Source: Anaerolineales bacterium
Lineage (GTDB): Bacteria > Chloroflexota > Anaerolineae > 4572-78 > J111
Reading direction: 5' to 3'
NCBI GenBank assembly: GCA_015075405.1
Contig: JABTUK010000005.1
Location: forward strand, 186,001-250,000
DNA: 64,000 nt
The position numbers and the translations under genes are program-made. The notes beneath the pieces were generated by a model. That model saw only the letters and a list, made by a program, of their open reading frames with translations. It made no database searches and had not been told where the DNA came from. Shown here piece by piece: positions 7,734-16,243 of the stretch (positions within the stretch are counted from its first letter, which is position 1; each line of letters opens with the position of its first letter).

Positions 7734-8725
7734 GAAAGCCTTGTGCAATTAAGCCCAAGCCAAAACTTGAGTACGAGAACGAGCTAACTCAAGGCGCTGA
7801 CAACGGTAAGCGGCCACGGCGACGGCTAAAATAGCGATGTAAGTACAACAAGCATAAGTCATCATATTCAGCCAGCCCTCAATCTGGAAATACTTCAAGC
7901 CGAAGTAACGTTTAGCCCAGGCGAAGTGGCGTTCGATGTCATTGCGGGGGCCCATCAAGCCTTCCCAGGCGACGATGAATTCGAGGGTTACGATTTGCTT
8001 ATTGTTGCGGCGAACATTGTAATCAACAAAAGGGTTGGCGTGGAGGTGATGATAGATGAAGTGGAGGATCTTTTTGGTAAAGTAAGCGGCATCGGCCCGG
8101 ACGATCTGGATCTGAAAGCCATAAAGGACCAGGGCCGCGGCTAACAAGGGGATGGCCCAGGGACCATCGGCGGCATTGGCCGGCGTGATCCAGAAAAAAA
8201 CCGGCAAAACCTCTTGCCGACACAACAGGGTGTGGATTTTGTAGCCAAAAATGGAGCCGCGCCAGGGGGTCGGATAGCTCCAGCCGGCCTCGCGGTCGTG
8301 ATGATACCAGGCTTTTAAGATTGAGGCATCCATAATCAAATCTCGTCCGGTGATGGCTCCCAGTCGAATGAGTTGCCAGACTAGGGCAATGAAGAAAAAC
8401 ATAAACGGCCAAAAGCCCAGTTGACGTGCCCGCCGTGACAGCTGCGAACTGCTAATCGTCTGTAACTGGCCTTGCTCATTGGTGACCGTGTAACCCAGAT
8501 TCGCCGCCAAGGTCGAGTTGCGACCTAACCAACCGCTGAAGGACTCATAGCCCTTGCGCCAGACCCGCATCACGATCACGCTCAGTAAGACCGTCGCATC
8601 CGGCTAGGTCTGTTTACGACCGGACCCATTACGCGGACGCAAACTTGGCTGAAGCCGATAACTCAGATTGATCGCCCACTGGGCCACTTGCCTACATCCT
8701 TCCCCAGTAATTACGCAAGGCTCTC
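7734..8725 (-). mobile_element. Insertion sequence, 992 bp, IS4/IS5-like, with 18-bp imperfect terminal repeats
   Basis: The left end GAAAGCCTTGTGCAATTA (7734-7751) and the complement of the right end, GAGAGCCTTGCGTAATTA (8708-8725), agree at 15 of 18 positions; all three differences are transitions. They bracket a single transposase gene whose stop codon lies inside the left repeat, a compact layout typical of small DDE insertion sequences. No target-site duplication is evident. The right end lies 32 bp from the stop codon of the surface-protein gene at 8758. The element is probably defective, because its transposase has an in-frame TAG. Confidence 0.65.
7749..8687 (-). pseudogene. DDE transposase with in-frame amber codon
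   Basis: The transposase frame begins at GTG 8687 (or at ATG 8741, which lies outside the terminal repeat but has a good AAGGAG). It reads VAQWAINLSYRLQPSLRPRN and GSGRKQT, meets TAG at 8604-8606, then continues in the same frame as PDATVLLSVIVMRVWRKGYE to the end. The catalytic triad is recognisable: ITGRDLIMDASILKAW (first Asp), VRADAAY (second Asp), and NDIERHFAWAKRYF (Glu). The part after the stop (GTG 8579, 276 residues) keeps the catalytic core but loses the N-terminal domain. A TAC/TAT-to-TAG nonsense mutation is the simplest explanation. Confidence 0.7.
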
Positions 8726-8757
8726 GAATTATGATAGACATAGCACTCCTTACCCGT

Positions 8758-10041
8758 TCACCGGCCAATCTGGAAGGGTTCGTACAAAAAGCGGGCCGGG
8801 ACAGTTTGCAGACCGAAATCGGCGTAAGCGGGGCTGACGCGGACGACGGCGACAGTCCAGTTATAGATTCCTTCGCGGCCCAGAACCCCCTGGGCGTAGC
8901 GAATATTGCCGACTTTGAGCTGGTAGCGGTCGGAGCTGAGGGACTCAATGCGGCCTTCGCGGTGGTCCAGCACGGCGTCATGCACCCCGGCCTGGGGTTC
9001 GCCGGTCAGCCAGACCCGCACCTCAAAGCCGTATTCGGGCGGCAGGGGATCGCCGGTCCACTCCCAGATAAAGGTAGTGGGGCCGCGCGAGGGCGGAATT
9101 TCGGTCGAGATGGGGTCAAGCAGGGTCAGAATCCCGCTCGGCAGGTTGGGCGCAGCCGCCGGGGCCACAATGCGGGTCGAGACAGGGATCGGCGTGGCCG
9201 GAGTGGGAGTCGAGGTGGGACGAGGGGTATTGGTTGGCAGCGGGACGGGCGTGGGCGGCGGGGCCGGGTTACTAAGTGGAACGACGGTGTAAGGGGCGGG
9301 GGTGCGGCGAGGCGGAGGCGTCGGCCCGCGCGGGGTGGGGGTGGCGGCGGGGACGGTTGGCGGCGTGGGGGTGGCAGTGGGCGAAGGTGGAATCGGGGTT
9401 GGCGTGGACGAAGAGGCAGACAAACGGGCAGTTGCGGTTAATCCGGCGCTGTCCGGGGTGGCCGAAGTCAACGGAGAGGGTGTACCGTCGGCTGCGGCTG
9501 CGCCGGGGGTGGCTGAAGCCGGCCTGGTGATTGGGGACGAGGAAGATTCTGAGCCACTTTCGGCTGAACCGCTTGAATCAGGCTCGCCGGGCGTGGCTGA
9601 ATTTGCCGCTGCGCTGTTTGAGGCTGTCCCGTTGCTACCAGGTGAGCCGGTTGGCGACAACGAGGAGGGAGTACCCTGTGTCTGAGACTCAGCGGGCAGG
9701 GTCGAATGGGCCGCTGTGCCTTCTGAGGCGGACCCAGCTTCCGGCGACGATGCCGTACTGCTTCCGGGCGATCCTACCGGCGCGGGTGATGAGGTCAGAG
9801 CAGGGGTGAAAGTTGAGTCGCCTGAATTGGCGTGGCTTTGACTCAGGCCAGCCTGAAAGTTGCCAGCAGAGAGCAGCCACACCAGCAGCAGGATGGGGCA
9901 GGAAATTAAAGTGGCAACCAGCACGGCGCTGATCGCACCCAGGATACACCAGGAGAGAACTCTGACCCAGGCCGGCGAGCGTTCAAATGGTTTTGAAATT
10001 GATTGAAACAAAGGAGAGGAGGGTTTCCGTTGACTGGCCAT
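8758..10041 (-). CDS. Membrane-anchored surface protein with Ser/Pro/Thr-rich stalk and C-terminal beta domain
   Basis: The 427-residue protein has a short cytoplasmic N-terminus and one transmembrane anchor (about residues 28-60: VRVLSWCILGAISAVLVATL...). A very long low-complexity stalk rich in Ser, Pro, Thr, Ala and Gly covers about 65-290. The C-terminal domain of roughly 130 residues (from FIWEWTGDPLPPEYGFEVRV to LQTVPARFLYEPFQIG) resembles fibronectin/Ig-like modules that end in a W/Y-rich strand. It is extracytoplasmic by topology and no enzymatic motif is seen. It stands alone: an insertion sequence abuts its 3' end and a dispersed hairpin lies upstream. The GC-rich stalk produces long false ORFs on the opposite strand. 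Confidence 0.7.
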   Translation of the reverse strand: MASQRKPSSPLFQSISKPFERSPAWVRVLSWCILGAISAVLVATLISCPILLLVWLLSAGNFQAGLSQSHANSGDSTFTPALTSSPAPVGSPGSSTASSPEAGSASEGTAAHSTLPAESQTQGTPSSLSPTGSPGSNGTASNSAAANSATPGEPDSSGSAESGSESSSSPITRPASATPGAAAADGTPSPLTSATPDSAGLTATARLSASSSTPTPIPPSPTATPTPPTVPAATPTPRGPTPPPRRTPAPYTVVPLSNPAPPPTPVPLPTNTPRPTSTPTPATPIPVSTRIVAPAAAPNLPSGILTLLDPISTEIPPSRGPTTFIWEWTGDPLPPEYGFEVRVWLTGEPQAGVHDAVLDHREGRIESLSSDRYQLKVGNIRYAQGVLGREGIYNWTVAVVRVSPAYADFGLQTVPARFLYEPFQIGR

Positions 10042-10300
10042 GGGTGGGTCCCTTTCAGGAGATGACCGGCTATATTCTTATTACATGAGCGTGTTTCAAA
10101 AGAGTTGACGATTGCGGAAATTGGAGTCCAAAGCTTGCTTTGAAAAGGCCAAAGCAAGCTTTGGACTCCTCTATTCTCAACTAATAAAATGAAGCACACC
10201 CTTATTATAAAGGGAGTGATTGGTTAACGTCAAGGGGAGAACAAAATTCAAAATTTGAGCAGACCTCATAGGTTTTCCAAACCCATGAGGTCTATCTTTT
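10042..10300. other. Gap between surface protein and pseudokinase genes
   Basis: This 259-bp stretch holds the dispersed hairpin (10123-10169) and the 5' leader of the surface-protein gene. No gene or clear terminator is seen; a weak ACCTCATAGGTTTTC.../CCCATGAGGT inverted repeat near 10263-10290 may end the pseudokinase transcript. Confidence 0.4.
10123..10169. repeat. Dispersed 47-bp hairpin, copy 1
   Basis: GGAGTCCAAAGCTTGCTTT pairs perfectly with AAAGCAAGCTTTGGACTCC across a 9-base loop. The same hairpin, with similar upstream flank (TTCAAAA-GAGTTG...), recurs at 27344-27390. Confidence 0.8.
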
Positions 10301-12322
10301 CTACTTGAACCAGTTTCGCCAGGCCGTGTGCCAGGGTGTTTTTTGGGCCGGGGGCTGGAGGCTGGCCGAGTCATCAGTTTGTTGAGTTGGGGACGACGCC
10401 ATCGGTTCATCCTTGGCGGTTGCTTGCAAGGCGTTAATAAAATCGGCGGCGGTTTGGTAGCGGTCTTCCGGTTTGGTGGCCAGGACACGGAACAGCACTT
10501 GTTCCAGGTATTCTGAAATGGCCGGGTTCAGGGTGCGCGGGGGAGGGGGCGGCTTGGTGACTCGCTCCAGGATAATTGCGAATGGCGTTGAGGCGTCATG
10601 CGGAATTTTTCCGGTTAACAATTCATATAAAATGAGGCCCAGACTGTAAAGATCGGAGCGGGCGTCTGTGAGCAGGCCAGAAGCCTGCTCCGGCGACATA
10701 TACACGGGCGTGCCGAGAATAGACCCGGTGCTGGTCATCTTGGTGGCGGCCTCATAAATTTTGAGCAGGCCAAAGTCCGACAGTAAAGCCTGGCCGTTAT
10801 CCAACAAAATATTGGCCGGTTTGACGTTGCCATGTATCACCCCGTGCTGGTGGGCGTAGGCCAGGGCTTCGGCCACCTGAATGACCCACGCTACGGCTTG
10901 GGCCTGATTAAAGCTTTGATCCTGGATCGCACCCTTTAAAGTTTGCTCCCTTTCAACATAGCGAACGACGGTGTAGGCATAATCCTGTTCCACCCCAAAA
11001 TCATAGATGGGCAGGATTCTGGGGTGATCCAGGCGGGCGATGGCTTGAACCTCGCGCAAAAAACGGGCCGAAAAATTAGAGTCGGCGGCGCTAAAGGAGG
11101 CTCGTAACACTTTAATCACTGCGTAACGATTTAAGCGGGGTTGGTAAGCTTTGAAAACGGTGGTGCTGCTGCCCTCGGCGATGATGCTTTCAATTTGATA
11201 CTGTCCCAAATTTTTGCCTACCAGTTCGTGTCTGACCCCGTAGACCGGCTCAACCTGTTTGAGCCAGGCCGGGTTGAAAACTTCGGCGTAAATCCGATTG
11301 CGGACAATCAATCTATCCCTCTCACGGCGGACCACCCCGGCCAGCCGCAGATGAGATTTGGCAGGGGATTGTTCTTCATCCTGTACCGGGTTTTGGCCTA
11401 GCCGGATGTCGCGGTAAACGGCCAGCACCTCGGCCGGGTCGGGGGCGCGTTTGGTCAACATATCATGCACAAAGCGCAAGTTGTGGTCCTGGTCGCTTTG
11501 GCGGCCAAAAAAGGCTTGCGCTACCGCCTGCTCCAGGTCGGTTTCGCTCCACTGCTGCTGATCCTGTTCGGCAATCACCTGGCACAAGCGTTGGGTCAGG
11601 TAGGGATGGCCGCCCGTCCAGGTGAGCACCCGGCTCAGCAGTTGGCGGGCCTCAGCCGGCGGCAGGTTGAAGCCTTCGGCCAGGGGCAGGGCCTCTTCGA
11701 GGGTAAAGTCGGCCAGGTCCACCCGTTGGCCGATATTGAAGGGGGTGCGCTCCGGGTCGCTAATGAGGTCGCTGGGGGTAGCCACGCCAATCAAAACAAA
11801 GGAGAGCCGCCGGAACTCCGGGGTGACGGCGCGGGCATTGTAGAGGAAGCGAATGGCAGCGTAAAAGTCGTCGGTAAAACGCAGGCTGAGGGTGCTGTCA
11901 ATCTCGTCAATAAAGATGACCACCGGGGCGGCGACTTCGGCCAGCAACACTTTCTGGAAAAAGAGGGTCAGGCGTTGGATCAAGCCCAGTTGGGCCTGAT
12001 TTTGCCACCACTGGACGGCGTTGGTCTTGAGGGCCAGGCTGTCCTCGATGGTTGTCAGCAGCCCCAAATACCACTCTTCGGCGGTGAGCTGGACGCCCAG
12101 TTGGGTCAGGTCCATAATCACCGAGACAATCCCCTCCTGGGCCAGTTGTTCGGCGGTGCGGACCATCAGGCTCGACTTGCCCATCTGGCGCGAGGTTAAA
12201 ATGTAGGCAAAGGCCCCGGCCCGGCACAGTTTCAGCAAGTCCGCATCGGCCTGGCGGGGGATGTACAGGCCGCTGCCGGCCTGCACCGTACCGCCAACGG
12301 TGTAAAGCGAAGGATCAGCCAT
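10301..12322 (-). CDS. AAA-like NTPase fused to Ser/Thr pseudokinase
   Basis: The protein has 673 residues from ATG 12322, which overlaps the upstream gene's TGA by 8 bp (a longer upstream frame exists but reads out-of-phase TIR-gene sequence). Residues 1-330 form an AAA_35-type NTPase: a P-loop variant SRQMGKSSL (about 47), Walker B VVIFIDEIDST (about 139), then a winged-helix tail. Residues 370-640 have a protein-kinase fold: YAVIKVL lysine, LREVQAI glutamate, LSDFGLLKI and GTPVYMSPEQ are present. The glycine loop is AEGSSTTV and the catalytic HRDxKxxN is HGNVKPAN, so the catalytic Asp is Asn. I infer a pseudokinase acting as a scaffold or regulator for the co-translated TIR-AAA partner. 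It is cytoplasmic, with no membrane helix. Confidence 0.85.
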   Translation of the reverse strand: MADPSLYTVGGTVQAGSGLYIPRQADADLLKLCRAGAFAYILTSRQMGKSSLMVRTAEQLAQEGIVSVIMDLTQLGVQLTAEEWYLGLLTTIEDSLALKTNAVQWWQNQAQLGLIQRLTLFFQKVLLAEVAAPVVIFIDEIDSTLSLRFTDDFYAAIRFLYNARAVTPEFRRLSFVLIGVATPSDLISDPERTPFNIGQRVDLADFTLEEALPLAEGFNLPPAEARQLLSRVLTWTGGHPYLTQRLCQVIAEQDQQQWSETDLEQAVAQAFFGRQSDQDHNLRFVHDMLTKRAPDPAEVLAVYRDIRLGQNPVQDEEQSPAKSHLRLAGVVRRERDRLIVRNRIYAEVFNPAWLKQVEPVYGVRHELVGKNLGQYQIESIIAEGSSTTVFKAYQPRLNRYAVIKVLRASFSAADSNFSARFLREVQAIARLDHPRILPIYDFGVEQDYAYTVVRYVEREQTLKGAIQDQSFNQAQAVAWVIQVAEALAYAHQHGVIHGNVKPANILLDNGQALLSDFGLLKIYEAATKMTSTGSILGTPVYMSPEQASGLLTDARSDLYSLGLILYELLTGKIPHDASTPFAIILERVTKPPPPPRTLNPAISEYLEQVLFRVLATKPEDRYQTAADFINALQATAKDEPMASSPTQQTDDSASLQPPAQKTPWHTAWRNWFK

Positions 12323-14099
12323 CGAGACGCTCCCGCAAGAAATCAGCATACAATTGGCAGCGCGGCAATACCTCTCGCCCTTCGCGCTGCACCAACCCGG
12401 CCCCGCGCAGCCGGAAAAAAACTTCCTCGTCGGGACAAATACGATGGCGAAGCACCTGCCGCAGCCCGGCAATCAGTTCGGCCTGGCCCTGCAAGCGAAA
12501 AAGATGGTTGCGGAGATGATCGCTAAAAGGGCCGCGGTCGGCGGTGGCCTGGGCAAACAGATCAGCCGCAGTGATGCGCCCGCTGGCCACCAGATACAGC
12601 GCCCGCCGGACCAGGTATGGCTGGCCGCCCAGCAGGGCCATTAACTGCTGCTCCTGGGCCGGGGTCAGCGGAGAAGCGTGGCGGCGATTCAGGTCGGCCA
12701 CCTGCGCGGCGGTAAAATCGGTCAACTCGATCACTTCGCCCACATTGAAGGGCGACTGGTTCAAGTTCTCGATCAGTTGGTACGGTTCGGTCGAGGTGAC
12801 CAGGGCCAGGTCAAGCTGCCGCCACAGCTTGCCTTCGAGCGGGTGGGCGCGGTTATTGTGCCAGCCGCGCAGCATGCCAAAAAAATCAGAGCGAAACGGG
12901 GCGTCAAAAACAGTTTCAACCTCGTCCAGGGCCAAAACCAGGGGGCCGCCCAACTCCTTGAGCAGGTAGCGGCTGAGGTAGCGGGTGCAGCGCTGAGTCT
13001 GGCCCAGCGGCATCTGCCAATAACTATCCACCGTATCCGGCAGGTCCAGTTGGTCGCTCAGCCAACTACAGAACTGGCGAAAGAAGGTGGTGGGGTCGCG
13101 CAGGGCGGCCTGGTCGAACAGTTGGAAATCCAGAAAGACCACTTGTTTACCGGCCTCAACAGCCGCTTCGCTCAGGCGCACCAGCAGCGAGCTTTTGCCC
13201 ATCTGGCGCGGCGCTTTGAGGGTGACGGTCACGCCCTGGCGAGCGATGGCAGCCAGGGCGATGTGATCCTCGGCTCGTTCCACGTAAAAGGCCGATTCCG
13301 GGTCCATGGTGCCTTCGGGCAGTTCGAGCCGCAACGGTTGGGCCGCCGCCAGGGGTTGGGGCAGCGCCGGGGCTGGACTGGCGCGGAGCAGCGCGGCCTT
13401 GGCCTGGGCGTCAATCAGCAGCGCGCCGCCGGCAATAGCCTGCTCCAGTTCGGCGATGAGAGCGGGCGTGTCGCTCTTGCCGGTCCAGAAGGCCCAGTTT
13501 AGCGGGTCGAGGTAGGCACTCAGAGGGTACTGGAACGGCTCGTGGTAGGCCAGGCGCACCGGCAAAATGGCCGGACGTCCGCCCTGGGTTTGGGCCAGTT
13601 GGTGGGCCAGTTTGATTTCGGCCAGGACCATTTCGCTGCCGATGGACTCGGCGGAGAGGAGCGTAATCAAAAAATCGGCGGCGCGCAGCTCAGCCTCGAT
13701 GCGCTCGGCCCAGGGTGTGCCGACGGGCATGGTCTGGTCAATAAAAACGTCGTACTGCTGGCCGAGCGCCGCAAAAAGCTGGTTGGCGAGGGTTTGATCC
13801 GGCTCGACGCTGCGTTTGTAGCTGATAAACAGGCGCGGCTTGCGTTCATACGGCTGGTGCGCCTCAAACCGGGCCGGGTTGCGGCTTTGCAGCAGGGGTA
13901 GGAGGGCAGCGAACAGCATCTTCTGTTCGGCATGCTCGATCAGCCGGTCAATGATTCTGGCCTTGCCGGTTTCTTCAGCCAACTGGTCGTAGACAGGCCG
14001 GAAGACCGGCTCTTCGTAGCAGAGCCGGCGCAGTTCTTCGGCGTTAAAGCCCTCGTTGAGCAAAGCTCGAATGTTGGGTAGGTGGTATTGGGTCGGCAT
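12315..14099 (-). CDS. EAD-like/TIR/AAA NTPase, predicted conflict-signalling protein
   Basis: 594 residues from ATG 14099. Residues 5-80 form a helical death-like adaptor: IRALLNEGFNAEELRRLCYE, then KARIIDRLIEHAEQK, resembling effector-associated domains of bacterial conflict proteins. Residues 91-210 are a TIR domain: PRLFISYKRS, YDVFIDQTMPVGTPWAERIE, and LLSAESIGSEMVLAEI, which supplies the putative catalytic Glu of NADase TIRs. Residues 290-500 are an AAA_35 NTPase with APRQMGKSSL, Walker B LVLALDEVETVF and STEPYQLIENLNQSPFN, followed by a winged-helix region. In related systems TIR domains degrade NAD or make cyclic ADP-ribose signals once the NTPase oligomerises. The gene is translationally coupled to the pseudokinase gene. 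No clear Shine-Dalgarno sequence is seen. Confidence 0.85.
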   Translation of the reverse strand: MPTQYHLPNIRALLNEGFNAEELRRLCYEEPVFRPVYDQLAEETGKARIIDRLIEHAEQKMLFAALLPLLQSRNPARFEAHQPYERKPRLFISYKRSVEPDQTLANQLFAALGQQYDVFIDQTMPVGTPWAERIEAELRAADFLITLLSAESIGSEMVLAEIKLAHQLAQTQGGRPAILPVRLAYHEPFQYPLSAYLDPLNWAFWTGKSDTPALIAELEQAIAGGALLIDAQAKAALLRASPAPALPQPLAAAQPLRLELPEGTMDPESAFYVERAEDHIALAAIARQGVTVTLKAPRQMGKSSLLVRLSEAAVEAGKQVVFLDFQLFDQAALRDPTTFFRQFCSWLSDQLDLPDTVDSYWQMPLGQTQRCTRYLSRYLLKELGGPLVLALDEVETVFDAPFRSDFFGMLRGWHNNRAHPLEGKLWRQLDLALVTSTEPYQLIENLNQSPFNVGEVIELTDFTAAQVADLNRRHASPLTPAQEQQLMALLGGQPYLVRRALYLVASGRITAADLFAQATADRGPFSDHLRNHLFRLQGQAELIAGLRQVLRHRICPDEEVFFRLRGAGLVQREGREVLPRCQLYADFLRERLDG

Positions 14100-14103
14100 T
14101 TTA

Positions 14104-14190
14104 ACACAATTGTGAATTGCCCACAGGGAGCCTTTGGCTCTGAATGGTGAATCGCGAATGGTTAATGAACAACTATTCATTCCCTCCTTA
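14104..14190. repeat. Iterated-word hairpin, GTGAATTG/TGAATGGT family
   Basis: Upstream of the TIR gene, words CACAATTGTGAATTG, CTGAATGGTGAATCGCGAAT and GGTTAATGAACAACTATTCATT form overlapping partial inverted repeats. The same words recur at 37072-37148 and 39365-39418. A second structure, TGGCTCTGAATG..., fills the 14100-14389 gap, where no gene is seen. Confidence 0.5.
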
Positions 14191-14389
14191 ACAGAGGTGG
14201 GTGCTTTTATTATAGAGGGAATTACCGATTGGCGTCAAGGTAGTTTGCTAAGTTATGATGTATCCGCTGCACCCTTCGATACGGCTTCCGCCTCGCTTCA
14301 GCCTACTCAGGATGCAGCCTTGCCTCGATGTATAATACTGAGTATCAAAATGATTGCGGCGGTCCCCAGTCTGCGGTCTGCGGTCGTCC

Positions 14390-16243
14390 TCACCCCCATA
14401 ACTCCCGCACGTTCTCCCACATGATATATCCCCCGGTCAGGAGCAGCGCCACAATAACGATAGGCCAGAAAAAATCGTAGACGATGATCAGCAAGGAGAC
14501 GATGGCCAGGCCGATGGTGAGCGAAGTGACCAGGCGGGCCAACTGCCGCCGAAAGCCGGCCTCGACAAAAATCATGAGTGATAACAGGGCTACAATGCCC
14601 CAGATCAGATACTGCTGCCCAAAAAAGACCAGGATGACAAAGCTGATCAACATCAGGCCGATGCTGACGGCGGCCCAGGCTTCGGCGAAACGGTTGAAGC
14701 GCAGCCGGGCGGCCGAGGCCGGATGGCGGGCATGGCGCAAATGGGCGCGGGCCGGGCTGCGTTGGCCGGTTCGCAGCCGGGCGGCGTAGAGACCCAGCGC
14801 TTCCAGCAAGGCCTGATCGGCGGCCAGTTCGGCCCGCATTTGGTTTAGCTCTTCAGACAGAGCCTCTATTTTCTCCTGCTGGATGGCGTGCAACTGGCGT
14901 AGGTGAGCCTGCCCGCGCATGGCGTTGGCTTCCACCCCCATTTTGACCAGATCACGGCTTTTTTGGGCAATGGTTTCGGCCAGGGCGCTTTGGCGGGCTT
15001 CAACCTCAACCCACTGCTCCAACACGTGGCTCAGGGTGCGGTTGGGCGGCGGCAGCTTGTCTAACCCGGCCCAACCCAGCGGATCGTACCAGGCCCGGCG
15101 CATGCTGCCATCGCGATTGTAGACCGGCCCGGCCGGGGCGTTTTCGCTCGAAAATGGGTCGCGGGCATAGAGGCCCCACAACCCACGATAATGCAAAGCC
15201 CAGGGCGGGGTTGGCTCCAGCAGGCGCGGTTCGGCCCAGGTTTTCTCCTGGCCCGGTCCAATCGCCAGACCATCGCCGCGAGCGTAATCCACAAAGGGGA
15301 TGCGGAAGATGTTGAAACCGGGCCGGGGCGAAGCGGAATCTGACTCCTCAGACGAGGCGTCGAGCCGGAACAGTTTTTGCCAGAAGCGTTTTTGCCGGTC
15401 CACCAACCGCACCAGGGGAGCCAGCGGCGGCAGTTCCAATTCGGTCAGATATTCACCGCGGGCAAAGTGGCAGGAGTGCGACCCTGCGCCGACGTAGACC
15501 ACCGGGTGTTCGCCCATCTTTTCCAGTTCGGGGTCGTCCCAGCGGCGGCGAAAATCGTCGCCAAAGAAGTCGTGCGAGGCATAGGCCACCCACTCCGGCT
15601 GCAGGTCGCCGTTGGCTTCGTAAAGATAGAGACAAATCATCTCCCAATCGGCTTCGTGGTCGTTGGCCCCGGAGAAGCCGGAGCGCCAATTGTTGAAGGG
15701 ATAGAAGAACCAGTATTGCAGAGTAATCCAGCCGTTCTCGCGGATAACCCGGCCGGCGTAGCTGTACTGTTCCTGCCCGGCCAGCAGCCGCCGGTAGGCC
15801 ATGGCTGCGGCGGCGGCGGTGTCGCCGGGAACCCGGCCGCGGGCAAAGAGGCTCAGCGAGAAAAGAGCATCCAAAAAGCGCGACATATAGCCGACGCGGG
15901 CCAACCGGCCCGGTCCGGCGTAAAAGACGTTCAGGGGATCTTTGTGGGCAAAACCCTGCTGCAAGGCATAGGCGGCCAGTTCCGTAATGTTGAGCGGCTC
16001 GATGAACTTGAGGTAATAGACCGCCCCAAAGTCGGCGGCGCGTGGTTCGGCCAATTTTTCCAGGGTCAACTGGCCCTGGGGAACCAGACAGACCGGCTGC
16101 TTTTCGGGACGGTGCAGCCACAGGCTGCAATTTTGGACATAGGCGACCACATCCATCGGGAAAAACTGCTCACCGCGAGTGTAGCGCAGCACCGGCTCAA
16201 AGCGCTGCAGCAGGGCGCGGTCAGCTTGAGGCGAGCCGGTCAT
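14390..16243 (-). CDS. Membrane protein with Vps62/NLP-like domain
   Basis: 617 residues. The N-terminal 350 residues resemble the Vps62 / NPP1-like superfamily: WITLQYWFFYPFNNWR, NDHEADWEMICLYLY (compare the H-x-x-DWE metal motif), and HPVVYVGAGSHSCHFARGEY (compare HPVVYVA-GSHA). A helical segment predicted to be coiled coil (about 410-480, AIQQEKIEALSEELNQMRAE) leads to four C-terminal membrane helices (about 510-610). The acidic DWE/GSH motifs suggest a divalent-metal or lipid-binding surface; the reaction is unknown. The start codon lies in an ATGA overlap with the upstream membrane gene, so they are co-translated. The topology puts either the Vps62-like domain or the tail outside; the lack of a signal peptide favours a cytoplasmic domain. 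Confidence 0.6.
   Translation of the reverse strand: MTGSPQADRALLQRFEPVLRYTRGEQFFPMDVVAYVQNCSLWLHRPEKQPVCLVPQGQLTLEKLAEPRAADFGAVYYLKFIEPLNITELAAYALQQGFAHKDPLNVFYAGPGRLARVGYMSRFLDALFSLSLFARGRVPGDTAAAAAMAYRRLLAGQEQYSYAGRVIRENGWITLQYWFFYPFNNWRSGFSGANDHEADWEMICLYLYEANGDLQPEWVAYASHDFFGDDFRRRWDDPELEKMGEHPVVYVGAGSHSCHFARGEYLTELELPPLAPLVRLVDRQKRFWQKLFRLDASSEESDSASPRPGFNIFRIPFVDYARGDGLAIGPGQEKTWAEPRLLEPTPPWALHYRGLWGLYARDPFSSENAPAGPVYNRDGSMRRAWYDPLGWAGLDKLPPPNRTLSHVLEQWVEVEARQSALAETIAQKSRDLVKMGVEANAMRGQAHLRQLHAIQQEKIEALSEELNQMRAELAADQALLEALGLYAARLRTGQRSPARAHLRHARHPASAARLRFNRFAEAWAAVSIGLMLISFVILVFFGQQYLIWGIVALLSLMIFVEAGFRRQLARLVTSLTIGLAIVSLLIIVYDFFWPIVIVALLLTGGYIMWENVRELWG

Noticed and set aside
3441..8606. 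A recoded stop codon or alternative genetic code
   Set aside because: The in-frame stops include both TAG and TAA, occur only in the decaying zone next to frameshifts, and TAG serves as a true terminator elsewhere (accC, pccB, 28844 gene).
8668..9441. Long plus-strand ORF with Gly/Arg-rich product opposite the surface-protein gene
   Set aside because: It is the antisense of the Ser/Pro-rich stalk; composition is an artefact and there is no ribosome-binding site.
11465..12199. 244-codon plus-strand ORF inside the pseudokinase locus
   Set aside because: Antisense of the AAA domain, with no ribosome-binding site and no motif.
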